From: Leptasterias polaris
Taxonomy: Eukaryota; Echinodermata; Asteroidea; Forcipulatida; Asteriidae
DNA length: 64,000 nucleotides
NCBI GenBank assembly: GCA_037783415.1
Contig: JAZGTN010000098.1
Span: 124,001 to 188,000 of the forward strand
Direction of reading: 5' to 3'
Made by a program: the position numbers and the translations under genes. The notes under the pieces are model-generated. The model worked only from the letters and a program-made list of their open reading frames with translations. It was not told where the DNA came from and ran no database searches. Positions 10,255 to 21,682 of the stretch are shown here, in pieces (position 1 is the first letter of the stretch; each line of letters begins with the position of its first letter).

Positions 10255-10675
10255 TTCAAAAGGTCATTCTTTTTTTAAATTGTGGGTGGGTGGGTCAAAA
10301 GAAATAACTAAAAGGTAACATTTGATTTCATTTCAAATAATAGGAGAACTGTCTGTGCAGTACCATTTCTTACAGTCAACTTTGACCTCTGTGCCCGATG
10401 GGGAGATGGCGAAAAATTTATCTTCTGTTAAAAAAAAATAAAAAATTGCATGCTGGAAGCCAGGAAAAGCGAATGAAATATCCTGAGCTGGGAGAAAATT
10501 GATCTAAAATATCTGCATCATTTGAGGCATTACTTTGTTCTTCAGTGTACAGGGAATATTGAATCGCCATTCAATATTTAAAAATCAAAATTTAGGGTGG
10601 GTGTCAGGGTCAAAACAATTTTTAAATAAAATCGAAATGTTTAAACATTGATTATTCTGAATGGCCCCTCAGTGT
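10255..10675. mobile_element. TIR element, family G (GGCCATTCAGAATAAT ends), solo copy
   Basis: Left end AAAGGTCATTCTT, right end GATTATTCTGAATGGCCCCTC. Internal GGGTGGGTGGGTCAAAAG on one side and GGGTGGGTGTCAGGGTCAAAAC on the other make it broadly palindromic. The inverted relative at 35765-37375 carries the same pieces with another transposon inserted. Confidence 0.7.
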
Positions 10676-10689
10676 GATTTATCTGTGGT

Positions 10690-10865
10690 TTCTATTGGTT
10701 GAGAAAATGGAATTAGCTGTTGCAAACTGCTTACCAACCAAAGGGACCTATGGTATAAATGCAAAAACTAGTTCATGGCCTGACGTTTCGACCCTAGCAG
10801 AGTCTTTCTCAAAGGCTAAAAAAAAATGTGCTATTGGTTTCTATTGGTTGATAGAAGTAGTGTAG
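10690..10865 (+). repeat. Half of a foldback element (CCTAGCAGAGTCTTTCTC arm)
   Basis: Carries GTTGCAAACTGCTTACCAACC, GACCTATGGTATAA, TTCATGGCCTGACGTTTCGACC and CTAGCAGAGTCTTTCTCAAAGG, then breaks off. The element at 42250-42425 has both arms of the same sequence, so this is one arm of that foldback. Confidence 0.65.
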
Positions 10866-11000
10866 CCTGCTGAAGTCTTTGTGTGGAGACTATAAACACC
10901 GAGGATTCCCAAATACTTAAAAAATTGTTGAAGTAGGACTTAGTTCTGGTACTAATTGCATCCTCAAAATTCTGGATGACATTAAATTCTTTCAAATAAT

Positions 11001-11124
11001 TTGGGGTCGAACAAAGAATATTGACTAGAGTGGGGCTTAAACCTGCGACCTCCGGATTAACATGCCGGCACTCTACCAACTTAGCTATCTAGCCCTATGT
11101 TGGTGGTCTCCCTATTTTGTCAAT
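11001..11124 (-). mobile_element. tRNA-derived SINE, family B
   Basis: The minus strand reads TTGACAAAATAGGGAGACC, then a tRNA-like head AGCTAAGTTGGTAGAGTGCC, GTTAATCCGGAGGTC and GCAGGTTTAAGCCCC (B box), then the family tail CTAGTCAATATTCTTTGTTC. It forms an inverted pair with the copy at 11610-11750, about 0.5 kb away. Confidence 0.8.
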
Positions 11125-11609
11125 TTCCTTGTTTTTGTCCCCTTGTGGTTTGTAACTTAAAATTCTTCATTTGAAAAATAATGGAACATTAAAAGATGCT
11201 ATAGGTCTGATTTATAGAGGATTTTAAGTAGCTATTTTTATAGATTGAAGAAAGTTAGAAGCTTTCATTTAAGGTATTGCACAGAGAAAATCCACTAATG
11301 ATAAGTGGTAGCTCATTAAAATTGTTTACTGTTTTCGAGATCCCGACATTATCTCTTGTCCATCAGCCATGTACAAACAATTTTTTACATGTTACATGTA
11401 GTTTGTGCAATGTCCTTGGCATATGCCAAGATTTGCGTGTATTTTTAGTTTTGAAACAGCATCATATGTCAAAATTCAGTCACAGAAAACATTCTTAAAA
11501 AAAAAAAATCAGTGAAAGTCAGGCTATGCAAATTTAAATGAAAGTGCAATACATTAGTGTAATGTAATGTGTTGCAGATAGCTCTGTTACGAGCTGGTTC
11601 GTTTCCATA

Positions 11610-11750
11610 TTAACAAAGATATTGGCAAAATAGGAAGACTGCCAACATTAGGGCTAGTTAGCTCAGTTGGTAGGGCACTGTGCCATGTTAATCCGGAGGT
11701 AGCAGTTTCAAGACCAGCTCTAGTCAATTTTTCTTTTTTCAACCAAAAAA
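11610..11750 (+). mobile_element. tRNA-derived SINE, family B
   Basis: Reads AACAAAGATATTGGCAAAATAGG, the head TTAGCTCAGTTGGTAGGGC, GTTAATCCGGAGG, the degraded B box GCAGTTTCAAGACC and the tail CTAGTCAATTTTTC..TTTTTTCAACC. Sense to the gene and inverted relative to the copy at 11001-11124. Confidence 0.8.
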
Positions 11751-12844
11751 CTTGGCTTGAGTATCTTACCTATTGCTCAACTCAATTGTTTTTACACTTT
11801 TGAAGGATAAATTTCCATTAATACCATTTGGCTTGGATACTATATAACAATGCATTTATAGCCTGATAAATAATTTCATAAAAAATAAATGCTGTAATTA
11901 TGTAAAGGTTGGATTTTTCACAGCTAGGATTCCATAAAAATGTAAATAAAGATCAATAAAAATCCTTAGTCAATCACTCATTTGGATAAGTAGAATGAAA
12001 CTTAATATTAGTACAAGAATGACATGGCAAATCTTCAACACACCTTTGTCAAATCACAGGAATATCTCTTAAAATGTTCATAATCTGTCAATTATTTTAT
12101 GTATTAAAAGGGAATTTTGATGAACCTCCTTTTTGGAGGGTATACCTTGCAAAGGAAACAAGGCATTAATAAAAATCATTTTACATTTTTTTTAAATCCC
12201 CCCCCCCAAATTATAGCATTCATTGTTTTAAGTACTCGGCTTTCATTCTAGCTGTATCTCTTGCAGACCATTGTGACACGTACACGTACATGTACAGCAA
12301 GGAATTAGTGTATTTTGTGGCGAGTGGCATTGTTCACTGTGTTTCCCCCAACGTAAACAAACCACCACTGGATATTACGTGAATATGTGATTTAGGTAGA
12401 GAGAGCGACAGAGGGAGGGGGAAAAAAAAAAGATTCACGTTTCTAAAAATAGGTCTTTGATGTCGACCATTTAGGCATGAAAATTATATCCGTTACTGAA
12501 TGGGTTATTACTGTGCCTGACAAATTGTTTCGGCCTTGCTCGTTGCCTAACCACAGCTCCTATTGAAGAAGCTTGTTGAGGGGATGCGGGACTAGTGTTT
12601 TGGTTTATCCAGTAGCAAAGGAACTGACGCTTAATGATGGATAGATGTACAAACAAAATTATTATAATCTGGTCTGATGGTAATTTGAAGGATATGGTGG
12701 AAGAATCATTTAACTTTTACAAATACTTTTTGAAATAATTAGAAAATAAATTAATAAATCAAGTGAATTTTGTTTTTGCTACCATTTGGCAATAAATGAG
12801 AGGTCCTGTAGGCTTTTACATCAGTTTACGAGCTTGAAATAGAT

Positions 12845-13085
12845 GTACATCGGGGATAAAGAATATAATTTTGATTTTGACCCTAACACCGATGTGTGTT
12901 AAGCACTGTATAATCAGTACTTTACCCGAGTTCTGTGAAAAAAAAAAAAATCCACAGGGAAATCACTCTGGTGGGATTCGAACCCATGACCTTAGCATTG
13001 GTAGAGCAGATATCTTACCACTAGACCACCAAGCTAGCACGATGGCTAGAGGCAGTTCAAATCCTTAGCAGCGGGTACCATAAAG
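12845..13085 (-). mobile_element. tRNA-derived SINE, family C
   Basis: The minus strand contains TACCCGCTGC..AAGG near the start, then GGTCTAGTGGTAAGATATC (A box), GCTCTACCAATGC, GGTCATGGGTTCGAATCCC (B box) and a body with an A-run/T-run and ACACATCGGTGTTAGGG. Copies are at 23965-24150 (+), 39235-39430 (+, rearranged) and 44065-44300 (-). The head resembles a glycine/glutamate-type tRNA. Confidence 0.8.
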
Positions 13086-13644
13086 ATTTAATAGATGTTA
13101 ATTTTGCATCGGGATAAATAATACAGAAATGTTTGTACTTCTAAACATGACATGGGTAGGGAACCCATCCAGACATACGAATGTAACTCAAAATATGACC
13201 TTTTGTGCTAAAAGCTGCAGTGAACTAAGCCAAAATACACATTGTGGTCGTTCATAAATTACACTTCATCAAATAAAAACTAATAACCTTCCTTGAATGG
13301 AAGGTGATTTTAATGCCAAGCACCATGTGAGGTCGTTCTGCCTGACATGTGGGCGTTTTGTAAAAAACATGAAATGGTGAAATGGATCAGTGGTGATGAT
13401 CTGCATGAAAGCTTTAAATACACTATCCAACCTCATTTTTGTTTTACTCATCATGCTCATGGAAAATTGTGTGATTAAATAAGCTGAAATGGTCACCTCT
13501 TTGCCCTTCTCCAAAGTACATGGATGAATTTTTGTCAATTTATTTCACCAAACCTGTATATCTTCATTAAAGGAATGGAGCACCGTTTGCTTTTTGAAAA
13601 AGTACCTTGAAACCAATCCTCCGTTAAAGCATATAGTGTAACAT

Positions 13645-13985
13645 TGGTAATTGTCAAAGACCAGTATCCACACTTGGTGTGACCCAACATAAACATGAAA
13701 TAACAAACCCAGGAAAGTTTAAGCTCAATCAGTCATTGGAGTCATGAGAAAAAAGTAGAAAAATACCTTAAAATGTTTTCACTGTTTTTAAACATTGAGT
13801 TTTTTTACTCGTAAGACCAAAACTAATTATTTTACTCATTTCTCAAAAACTATAGCATTTCAAGCAAAAATGTTTCAAAGGGAGTTTCCCACCATGACCA
13901 TCTTTATACCATGTAAGTTGTGTGCAAATCTGTAAACATTTCATATTTTTACTCTTATCAATGTTATGCACATCCTTTAAAAAAA
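13645..13985 (+). repeat. Dispersed repeat, family E (GGTAATTGTCAAAGACC subtype)
   Basis: Starts ACATTGGTAATTGTCAAAGACC and runs through AACAAACC..GTTTAAGCTCAATC and GTCATGAGAAAAAAGTAG to ATACCATGTAAGTTGTGTGC. It matches 2705-3035 and 47035-47375 throughout. Confidence 0.8.
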
Positions 13986-15067
13986 AACCACAAAAATGAC
14001 CCAGTTTTAAAATCTATCTTGAAAATATTATGTTGTAAAGTCATTAAAAAGGTGCCCATGGTTTGAGATAATAGCATTTAAATGTCACGTTTCTATACAT
14101 TATGCTTATTAATGTAAATTAACTGTATTAAATCCAAATACAAACAAATGCAAAGTAACCTTTTAGCAATACGATTTCAGACATAAGTACATAAGACATA
14201 AAACTTTAAAGCAAGTCAACTCGCAGGTTATCAATAATTTATTTTTGCTGGCAGTAACTAACCCTATTCTGTGAGTCCCTTCTACCTTTTGGTTGCATGG
14301 AATCTCATATAAAGTACAGTTGCATTTATGAGACGTTTCTTCGCGAAGGTACGGATAAAGGTCAGGAAAATGAAATGAAATTTTGAAATGTTGAGCGCCG
14401 CAGTAACACGAGGAAGATACTTTATATGTCACATGGACATTAACCTTCACAACTCAATTGTGAATGACGTTTGATATTATCTTCTTTTTTTTCTCTTTTT
14501 TTTCAGTACTGGGAATTTTGATATGTCAACATTAAAGTGGTAGAATAACAGATGTTGTGTGTACAATATCGCTGGAAATAACACTGGAAAATAATGATCT
14601 GTTCTTGATGATTACCATCAAGAATCAGCTCCTCATTTAATGGAGAATGTGACAGTGTTAGTTACTCCTTTAAACAGAATAGCTAGACATTGAAAAACTG
14701 CAACCTTGCCAATGTCATGCCTTATTTTCAAGTGTAATTCTCCTATATTTAGCTGAAGGTCTCATACATAGAAGGCCTTGAGAATGTTGAGTGTTTTGAT
14801 GTAAAATATGAAAAGGGTCGGATGGATTGAAACTGAGACTAAATAATTCATAATGAAATGATTATGTTTAAGAGAACCCGATAGGTTTCAAGCCCAAGGG
14901 AAATGCGTATCTGTTGAAGTCAGAAGATGAAGTGATGTAAAAATGAGAAACATGTTAGACATGTCTCGTTTACAGTGTGACTGATTCTAAAGATTCGTCA
15001 CCAGACATACAGATTGCTACTTTTGGGGGGAATTTTTAATTACTTTGTATACATGTATACGTGAAGC

Positions 15068-15545
15068 AGGCCTGGATTTAAATGGAAGCCACTGTGGCCA
15101 AGGGATCCGTTGTCCCCGGTCTTGGCCTTGGTGCCCCTTCAACTGTTTCCCATATAGACGATGTGACCTGTGACATCACATGTTTACAAAAGAGCCACAG
15201 AGCCTGGACTTCCTGCAGGCACATTTGTACACAGATCAATGGAAGAAAACAACAAATCTTATGTTTTATGGAGATTGCACTGTCTGATTTTTCTCAACTT
15301 TTGGTATGAATAAAGGGGGAACATCTCAAAAGCTGTACAGCTGTTGCTTTTGTAAATTTTGAATTGATGTGAAAATTATGACACAAAATGTAAATTTTCC
15401 CATATAGCCTGTGTAGTATCTTGCCCAGCAGGAAACGCTTTAGAATGTACAAGGTCACCACTCTGTAAACAAATGTAACATGGTCTATATAGACTTTAAG
15501 ATTTTCTAATGGAAGTGCAAAAAAACAAAACCTGGCCCTCTCCTG
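15068..15545. mobile_element. Expanded relative of the CAGGCCTGGAATT TIR element
   Basis: Starts CAGGCCTGGATTTAA, shares GGTCTTGGCCTTGGTGCCCC with 9687-9842 and ends ACTTTAAGATTTTCTAATGG..AACCTGGCCC. Between these halves it holds about 280 bp not present in the short copy. The ends pair imperfectly. Confidence 0.55.
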
Positions 15546-15599
15546 AGTTGAAGGAAGTGTTTCTATAACAAGAATTGATACCTAAAATAATGCTGGTGG

Positions 15600-15990
15600 T
15601 TCTGGTAGGGTTTTATACTGGAGTGGTAGATTTGACAAAATAGTCGCAGACAGTATTCAGGTTTTATGTAATCAACCACATAAAAAAACCTGTGAAATTT
15701 GGGCTTAATCTGCTGTGTAATTCAGGAGGAAATAGTGAAAAACACTAGTGCAAAATTTTCAGCATGTAAACACATTTTTCTTAATTTTAGTCGTAACAAC
15801 CAAAATCGGCTGTTGCATGTTAAAAGGTTTTTAGATACAGTTTTCTTGAATATGACTTCATTTCAGAAGGAAATATTTCACAGAAAAAAATTGCTCTAGT
15901 ATGAACTTCATAATCAGTAAGCTTTCAGAATTAAATTATAAGATGATGTTTTTTTATCCTTTCCAATCCTGTATAATACCTTTAACTTAT
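15600..15990 (+). repeat. Dispersed repeat, family E (ACAGTGTTCATG subtype)
   Basis: Reads GACAAAATAGTCGCAGACAGT, GAAATTTGGGCTTAATCTGC, CGTAACAACCAAAATCGGC, CTTCATTTCAGAAGG and CCAATCCTGTATAATACC. It is collinear with 2375-2700 and inverted relative to 35425-35745. Confidence 0.75.
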
Positions 15991-16464
15991 TTCAAAACTG
16001 TTTTTCACATACTTTTTTTTTCAAGTTATAAATTGTAAGGTTTGTTTTATTTTTCGTTTACAGTAAGTAGTTTTTGTATAATTTCCATTAAAGCCACTCT
16101 TACAGAGTTAAGTTTCAAAACAGCAATGTAAACCTTCTACAGTCTCGAAAATCCTTTCTTTCAACGTGGAAGACTAATGCATGAAATCATGCAAGCAGAC
16201 ACCATAATTTATAAATGCAAGAACACTGATATCTGAGATTCAGGAGAGTCTACTGCGTCGATAATTACCTCAGGTATTTCTAGGAATTGTCTTCCGTGTT
16301 TTTACTTGAGTGGAAGAAACTGATAGTGCCAGCCAGCTTGAGAAACAGAGGTGTATGGATCTGTTCTTGATGATAATCAGCAAGAAAGGAGTAATTCATC
16401 TACACATTTAAAAAACTGATGCATAGTGCTGTTATGGTCTTTAAAAACTCTGTTGAAATCTTAA

Positions 16465-17010
16465 AGAGCAACTTTAATGAAATTAACATTATTGTTCTTT
16501 TGTTATAGAAAGGTAACACATGTGTAATGTTTAAGTACAATTGAGTAACATTCCATACAAATTATTTCATAATGTTAAAAATACAAAAACATTTTGATCA
16601 GTGTTACACTGGGCTAAATGCTGAGTTTCACAAAGGCCCTAAGCGGCTAGGAAACCAAAACCGCACTGTGATGTCACACTACGGACTTGAACCAAACAAG
16701 ACTATGGAAAATGTATAGCAACAAAATAAACATTCTTCATCCAGTCCAACACGGACTGGTTTTATGCTGGTTTTCTGAGTTACTAGTACTTCAGTGTCTT
16801 AATTTCACTTTTCATTTTTATGGGTCTTTGCTGGGAACCATGCAGGGTGCCGTCAATGGCGGGGGGAAAAAACACTAGTTCCAAAATCGTTACCCCCGGG
16901 GGGTGGGGCTAGTTTTGTTCCTGGTCAAATTTCAACAAAATTACAGGGAGGAAAGCTTCATTCTTATGACTAATTAATGAGTGAACACAAAATAAACAAG
17001 AGGAGAAACA
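16465..17010. repeat. Family F repeat, left arm of a distant inverted pair
   Basis: About 545 bp whose reverse complement matches 26880-27430 over its whole length. Shared pieces include TTGTTCTTTTGTTATA, GTGTTACACTGGGC, GTGATGTCACACTACGG, GGGAACCATGCA, GGGGCTAG, GATCAAATTTCAA-type DNA, CAGGGAGGAAA and AACACAAAATAAACAAGA. No protein is encoded. The family is probably a non-autonomous transposon, and the open frame inside this arm is spurious. Confidence 0.75.
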
Positions 17011-17526
17011 GTCAAATAAGTTTGAGTTCATCTTTATATCTTATCATTTGTCTGGTAAGGACTGAACTCTTCAAAACAACAAAAAGGAAGAAAGAAAAGA
17101 AACACACAAAGCCAAATTTATTGAAATCATAACTATACAAACATAAAATTTTATAAGACAAACACCAATGTACAAACCAAAAATGAGACATTATGTCATC
17201 CCTGGAATGGTCTCACATCAGGATGATGTCTACTTAAATTTCAATGAAGAGAAAAAAAAGGTTAGGTCATCCCGGGTGCCATGTAAGTGCTAGTCACAGC
17301 AGTTTTAATGTGTTAACCTTCTTGGATGAGGACTGTGCAGAGATGCTGCCAATATCCACACACCAGTCACATAATTAGATGTGTCTTGCTGTAATTGGTA
17401 TGGGTACCGGTATATTATGTGTAAATGCATTTACCACATGTACAAATATTATAAAGATGGTGTCCTTTTTTTGTGTCGCGTGTTTAGATAGTGCCCTTTT
17501 TTTTCTCCTTTCTCTTTTTTCTCCTT

Positions 17527-17768
17527 TCTCTTTTTTCTCTTGTGTGGAGTTTTATTACTCTGTTTATTCCAAAACCTTAACGAAAAAGAAAACAGTCATA
17601 TAAAAGCAGTAAACAAGATAGGCCATTACCAGCAGACAAAAGAAATGTCTCTTTTTTCTCTTGTGTGGAGTTTTATTACTCTGTTTATTCCAAAACCTTA
17701 ACGAAAAAGAAAACAGTCATATAAAAGCAGTAAACAAGATAGGCCATTACCAGCAGACAAAAGAAATG
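17527..17768. repeat. Exact 121-bp tandem duplication
   Basis: Bases 17527-17647 and 17648-17768 are identical copies in direct tandem. The unit starts TCTCTTTTTTCTCTTGTG and ends CAGACAAAAGAAATG. It begins inside a T/C-rich tract (17495-17540) that itself repeats CTCCTTTCTCTTTTTT, which may have promoted slippage or unequal exchange. Complete identity implies a recent event or an assembly artefact. Confidence 0.95.
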
Positions 17769-18902
17769 TAAAAACTAAATAAATTAAATGAATGTATAGC
17801 CTACAAATTAGAATGACATTTGTCACATCAAGACTATATGTAAGTTTGTTAGTTCAGTTTTTATGGTTTTTCATAAAATTGCTTTTGCACATTTTTGAGC
17901 TCCTGGTAAATGGAGTTTTATTGATCAAGAGTGGTCTTCAAAGTAACTGTTTGGCAAAAAGAAACAACCATTTTCTAAGTTTATCATTTAGTTGTGGATT
18001 TTGATGTATTATTTTGAATGTGTGTGCATTTTTCTTATTTGCTCATTATGGACAGTGAAAATGTAATTCACAACCTTTTAAAACTGAGCCAACGAATTGC
18101 CACGTGGAACTTTTTAATGGAGCGATCAGTTATCCAAATTAGCTGGGTATTCTAGATTGAAACACAGTCAATGCGTTATTTCTTGTCTAACCAGTCTCAA
18201 AAGACTCCATCCTTCTTGACAATCGTTAATTAATGGATAAAATATCACTAGATAATTATACAGAAATAAACTATATACAATGGCTATATAACACAAGAAT
18301 GTTTCTCATTAAATGAATACAATCTTTTAATGAACACAATCTTGTAATGTATTCTGTGTTAAAGTTGCATTTCGTGATTTCTACAGGTCTTGAGACCTAG
18401 GAAGAGATTTTATGTAATATTTTTATTAACAATAATATAACATTTTGATTACCAGAATGTTATACCTATACCATTTGTACTTCACTGGTGTACTCCTGGT
18501 CAAGATGTTTTTAGTGTCAAAAGATTTAAAATAAGAAATAAGAAATAATGTTTAAGTCCTCGGTTTGAATTTCACTACGACGAAGGCACACACAGCTCTT
18601 TACTGCAGTCACTCTGTGGACACTTAAGAAAAATCCTGGTCTTCAACACTATATGCAAAACACTGTATGGACGTGTGTAAGTTCACATAGTGTTTCAAAA
18701 CCTAGCCTTGTGTGGACCTCTTTTGTTCTCAAGTCCACACTTCACATGTAATGCTTACCCAAGTGTGAACGCCTGCAATCAGGGACCTCCTATTGTCCCT
18801 CTTTTGTTTGTACATAAACTTTTTTGGCGATAGCTCCCATTGGTTTTGTGCATACTTTCTAAGTGGGGTCCTTCACACAATCAGGAACAATCCACAAGAC
18901 CA

Positions 18903-18965
18903 GCGAAACCCGATCACCATTAGTGCAAAGATCACCAAACGGCTCAAATGGTGATCAGGTTTCGC
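18903..18965. repeat. Inverted repeat, 19-bp arms
   Basis: Arm 18903-18921 (GCGAAACCCGATCACCATT) and arm 18947-18965 (AATGGTGATCAGGTTTCGC) are reverse complements with one mismatch, separated by 25 bases. It could form a stem-loop and may be a foldback remnant. Confidence 0.8.
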
Positions 18966-19885
18966 GGTTGTGATTGGTCAATGAGAAATGGGTGTGGCTT
19001 AATGGATCGGTGTATTGAGCTTAATTTGTTTTTCCCAAGCATTTACACAGTGAGGTAATATTTTTCCATTACTATTCAATTAAAAAACACGAGACAGCCG
19101 TACTTGTCTAGTCATAACTTTACTGGACCGACACTAAAGCTAGTTCCTGGCTGTGTACCAGTAACAACATCATGTTAGTATTATGACAACTGTACATTCT
19201 TTGTACTCATCCATTGTGTTTGCCATCATGCCATAGAAAAAGAATAAGACCAGCTATTGTTGTCTTTTGTTCGTGTGATAATAATTATATCCTCGCATAC
19301 TTCTTCAATGTGTTTTTGCAAGGAGTCATTAATTTTAACAAAATGTAAAGTACAGCAAACTTTGCACACGTTCAGTTTGTTCAATCAACTGAGTACAGTC
19401 TCATAAATTTGTAAAAATGTTATACCCACTAATTAGTAGGTGATGTGTGGATGAAATGAAGACACATCACCTGTGAACTATTTTGTTTGTCATTTTGAAT
19501 GCTTATAATTTATGTATTTTTGAAATGAGATGCAAATGTATATTTTCAGACTTTCATATTTTAAGAATAAAGGATGCAAGCAAGGAATTTTTAAAAATCT
19601 TCTTTTTTAAAATAGATTTTTGCCCTACCTACAAAACCTTCAAATAATAAGCCACAAGGAAAACTGACTGTGAAAATTCAAATGTTGTCTGCTAGACTCA
19701 TTTTGGATGGGAATGCAGCTGCAAACTCCAAAACTAACTTTGTCCAGCATTCATGGGCCTTTTGTACACGGATCTAAGTGACAGAAATGATCAACATTTA
19801 AACCTTGTGACCTATGGAATGGCCTGAACTATTCTACACTGTGGGACTAATTCAAAATTTACATGGGTTAAAAACATACATTTGT

Positions 19886-20870
19886 GTTTTCTGCGATTTC
19901 AACGCCAGAGTTGGCAGCGACTATAGAAATTGGAAAGGGGTCCTTGGGCGACATGGCATTGGGAAAATGAATGAAAATGGCCTTCTACTTCTGACCCTGT
20001 GTGCAGAAAACGACCTGTCGATTACAACACGTTCTTCAGGCTAGCTGACAAGTATAAGACAACCTGGATGCATCCAAGATCTAAACAATGGCATCTGATT
20101 GACTTTGTTATCTGTCGCAAGAGGGACATTGGTGATGTTAAGATCACAAGGACCATGCGTGGAGCTGAGTGCTGGACCGACCACCGCCTCGTGAGATCTT
20201 CCCTCGCACTGCACATAGTCCAAATGCATCGTATGAAGCCCAGGGTCGTCAGGCCATCTCTTAACGTCAATAAGCTGAGTCACATAGAACATCGACAGAG
20301 CTTTGCCACCAACTTTGATAATGAGCTAGAAACCCACGGACCACTGACTGGAAGTACATCTCTTAAGTGGGATCAGTTCAAATCACTGGCGCTAAAATCA
20401 GCTAAATCAACACTTGGACTGAAAAAACGAGTCCACCAGGACTGGTTTGACGAAAACGACGTAAGCATCAGAACAATGCTGAATGAAAAACAGAAAGCAT
20501 TTACTGCTTGGCAGAATGACTTGTCTTGTACATCGAAACGTCGTTGTTTTAAACACCTTCAAAGCCGAGCACAATCAGCACTGCGTAGAATGCAAGATGA
20601 CTGGTGGGATAGGAAAGCAGATGTCCAACGCTATGCTGATACAAAGAACTCCAAGATGTTCTTCAGTTCTATCAAGGCAGTGTATGGACCGTCCAGACCA
20701 ATCTCCACTCCCCTCCTATCAGCTGATGGTACGACATTGCTGAAGGAAAAGAACAGCATCAGCGAGAGATGGATTGAGCACTTCAACAATCTGCTCAATA
20801 GACCTTCCACTGTCGACAATGCTGCCCTTGATCAGATCCCTCAGAACCCCACAATTGACAGTCGACCTCC
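19886..20870 (+). pseudogene. LINE 1 endonuclease C-terminus and linker (broken)
   Basis: Endonuclease motifs are visible as DFNARVG, GKMNENG and, in the next frame, WMHPRSKQWHLIDFV and WTDHRLV, the D..N, ID and DH signature residues of APE-type nucleases. The catalytic N-terminal glutamate region is absent. Between LSIT and TFFRLADKY the frame changes near 20025-20030, consistent with one lost base. After the nuclease comes a linker rich in K, R and Q (20300-20760) leading to the reverse transcriptase. A second frame change lies near 20855, just before the PPTLDEVRKAI block. No functional product is expected. Confidence 0.85.
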
Positions 20871-21682
20871 CTCCTACTCTTGACGAGGTTAGAAAGGCCA
20901 TCAGTCAGACCAGCTCTGGTAAGGCTCCTGGAATGGATGGAGTTCCTGCAGAGTTATTCAAGGCAGCAGGTCCAGTGGCGCTGGAGAATTTCCACAGCCT
21001 TTTAACGAGCATATGGGCGGATGAAGATATGCCAAAGGATTTCAAGGATGCGATGATTGTTTCTCTATTCAAAAACAAAGGCAGCAAAGCCGACTGTGGG
21101 AACTACCGTGGCATCTCTCTCTTCTCCATTGCTGGGAAGATATTTGCTCGTGTTATACTCAATCGCCTCATCGCCACTGTATCAGAGAAAAACCTACCTG
21201 AGTCACAGTGTGGCTTTCGTCCTGGCCGTAGTACCATCGATATGATCTTCACTGTGCGCCAGGTTCAGGAAAAGTGCATCGAACAAAACCTGGACCTCTT
21301 CATGGCCTTCATGGATCTGACCAAGGCTTTTGACACAGTCAGCAGAGAAGGGCTCTGGTCTATACTTTCAAAACTTGGGTGTCCTCGAAAGTTTGTCAAA
21401 ATGATCCGCCTCTTCCATGATGACATAAATGGTCTTGTACTCTCGAAGGGGGAAACTTCTCAGCCATTCAAGATCTCTAATGGTGTAAAGCAGGGCTGCG
21501 TACTGGCACCGGTGCTCTTCAACCTCTTCTTCTCCAGTATGCTCAACCATGCTGTACGTGACCTTGAGCTTGGAGTGTACCTGAAGTATAGGCTTGATGG
21601 ATCTCTTTTTGATCTTCGGCGTCTGAATGCCAAGACAAAGACAACCGAGAAGAACATCACTGAGGCACTTTTTGCACATTAA
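20870..21682 (+). pseudogene. LINE 1 reverse transcriptase, fingers and palm, catalytic motif C lost
   Basis: Conserved blocks in order: SSGKAPGMDGVPAELFK, NYRGISL, CGFRPGRSTIDMIF, motif A MDLTKAFDTVSREGLW (first catalytic Asp present) and motif B GVKQGCVLAPVLFNLFF. The sequence then reads TEALFA and runs into a stop (TAA 21680-21682) where the [F/Y]ADD motif C should be. The bases on either side of the stop still fit the family, so about ten bases containing the two catalytic aspartates appear to have been deleted. The copy therefore cannot have had reverse transcriptase activity after this event. Confidence 0.85.

Noticed and set aside
12961..13035. Possible tRNA gene (clear A and B boxes, minus strand)
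   Set aside because: The acceptor stem does not pair, and the same head with a fixed body recurs at 23965 and 44065, so it is a SINE head.
17495..17768. CRISPR-like direct repeats
   Set aside because: Only two adjacent 121-bp identical units and a T/C-rich tract; no spacers, and the genome is animal.
20022..20292. Minus-strand frames opposite LINE 1
   Set aside because: Shadow frames of the endonuclease and RT coding strand.
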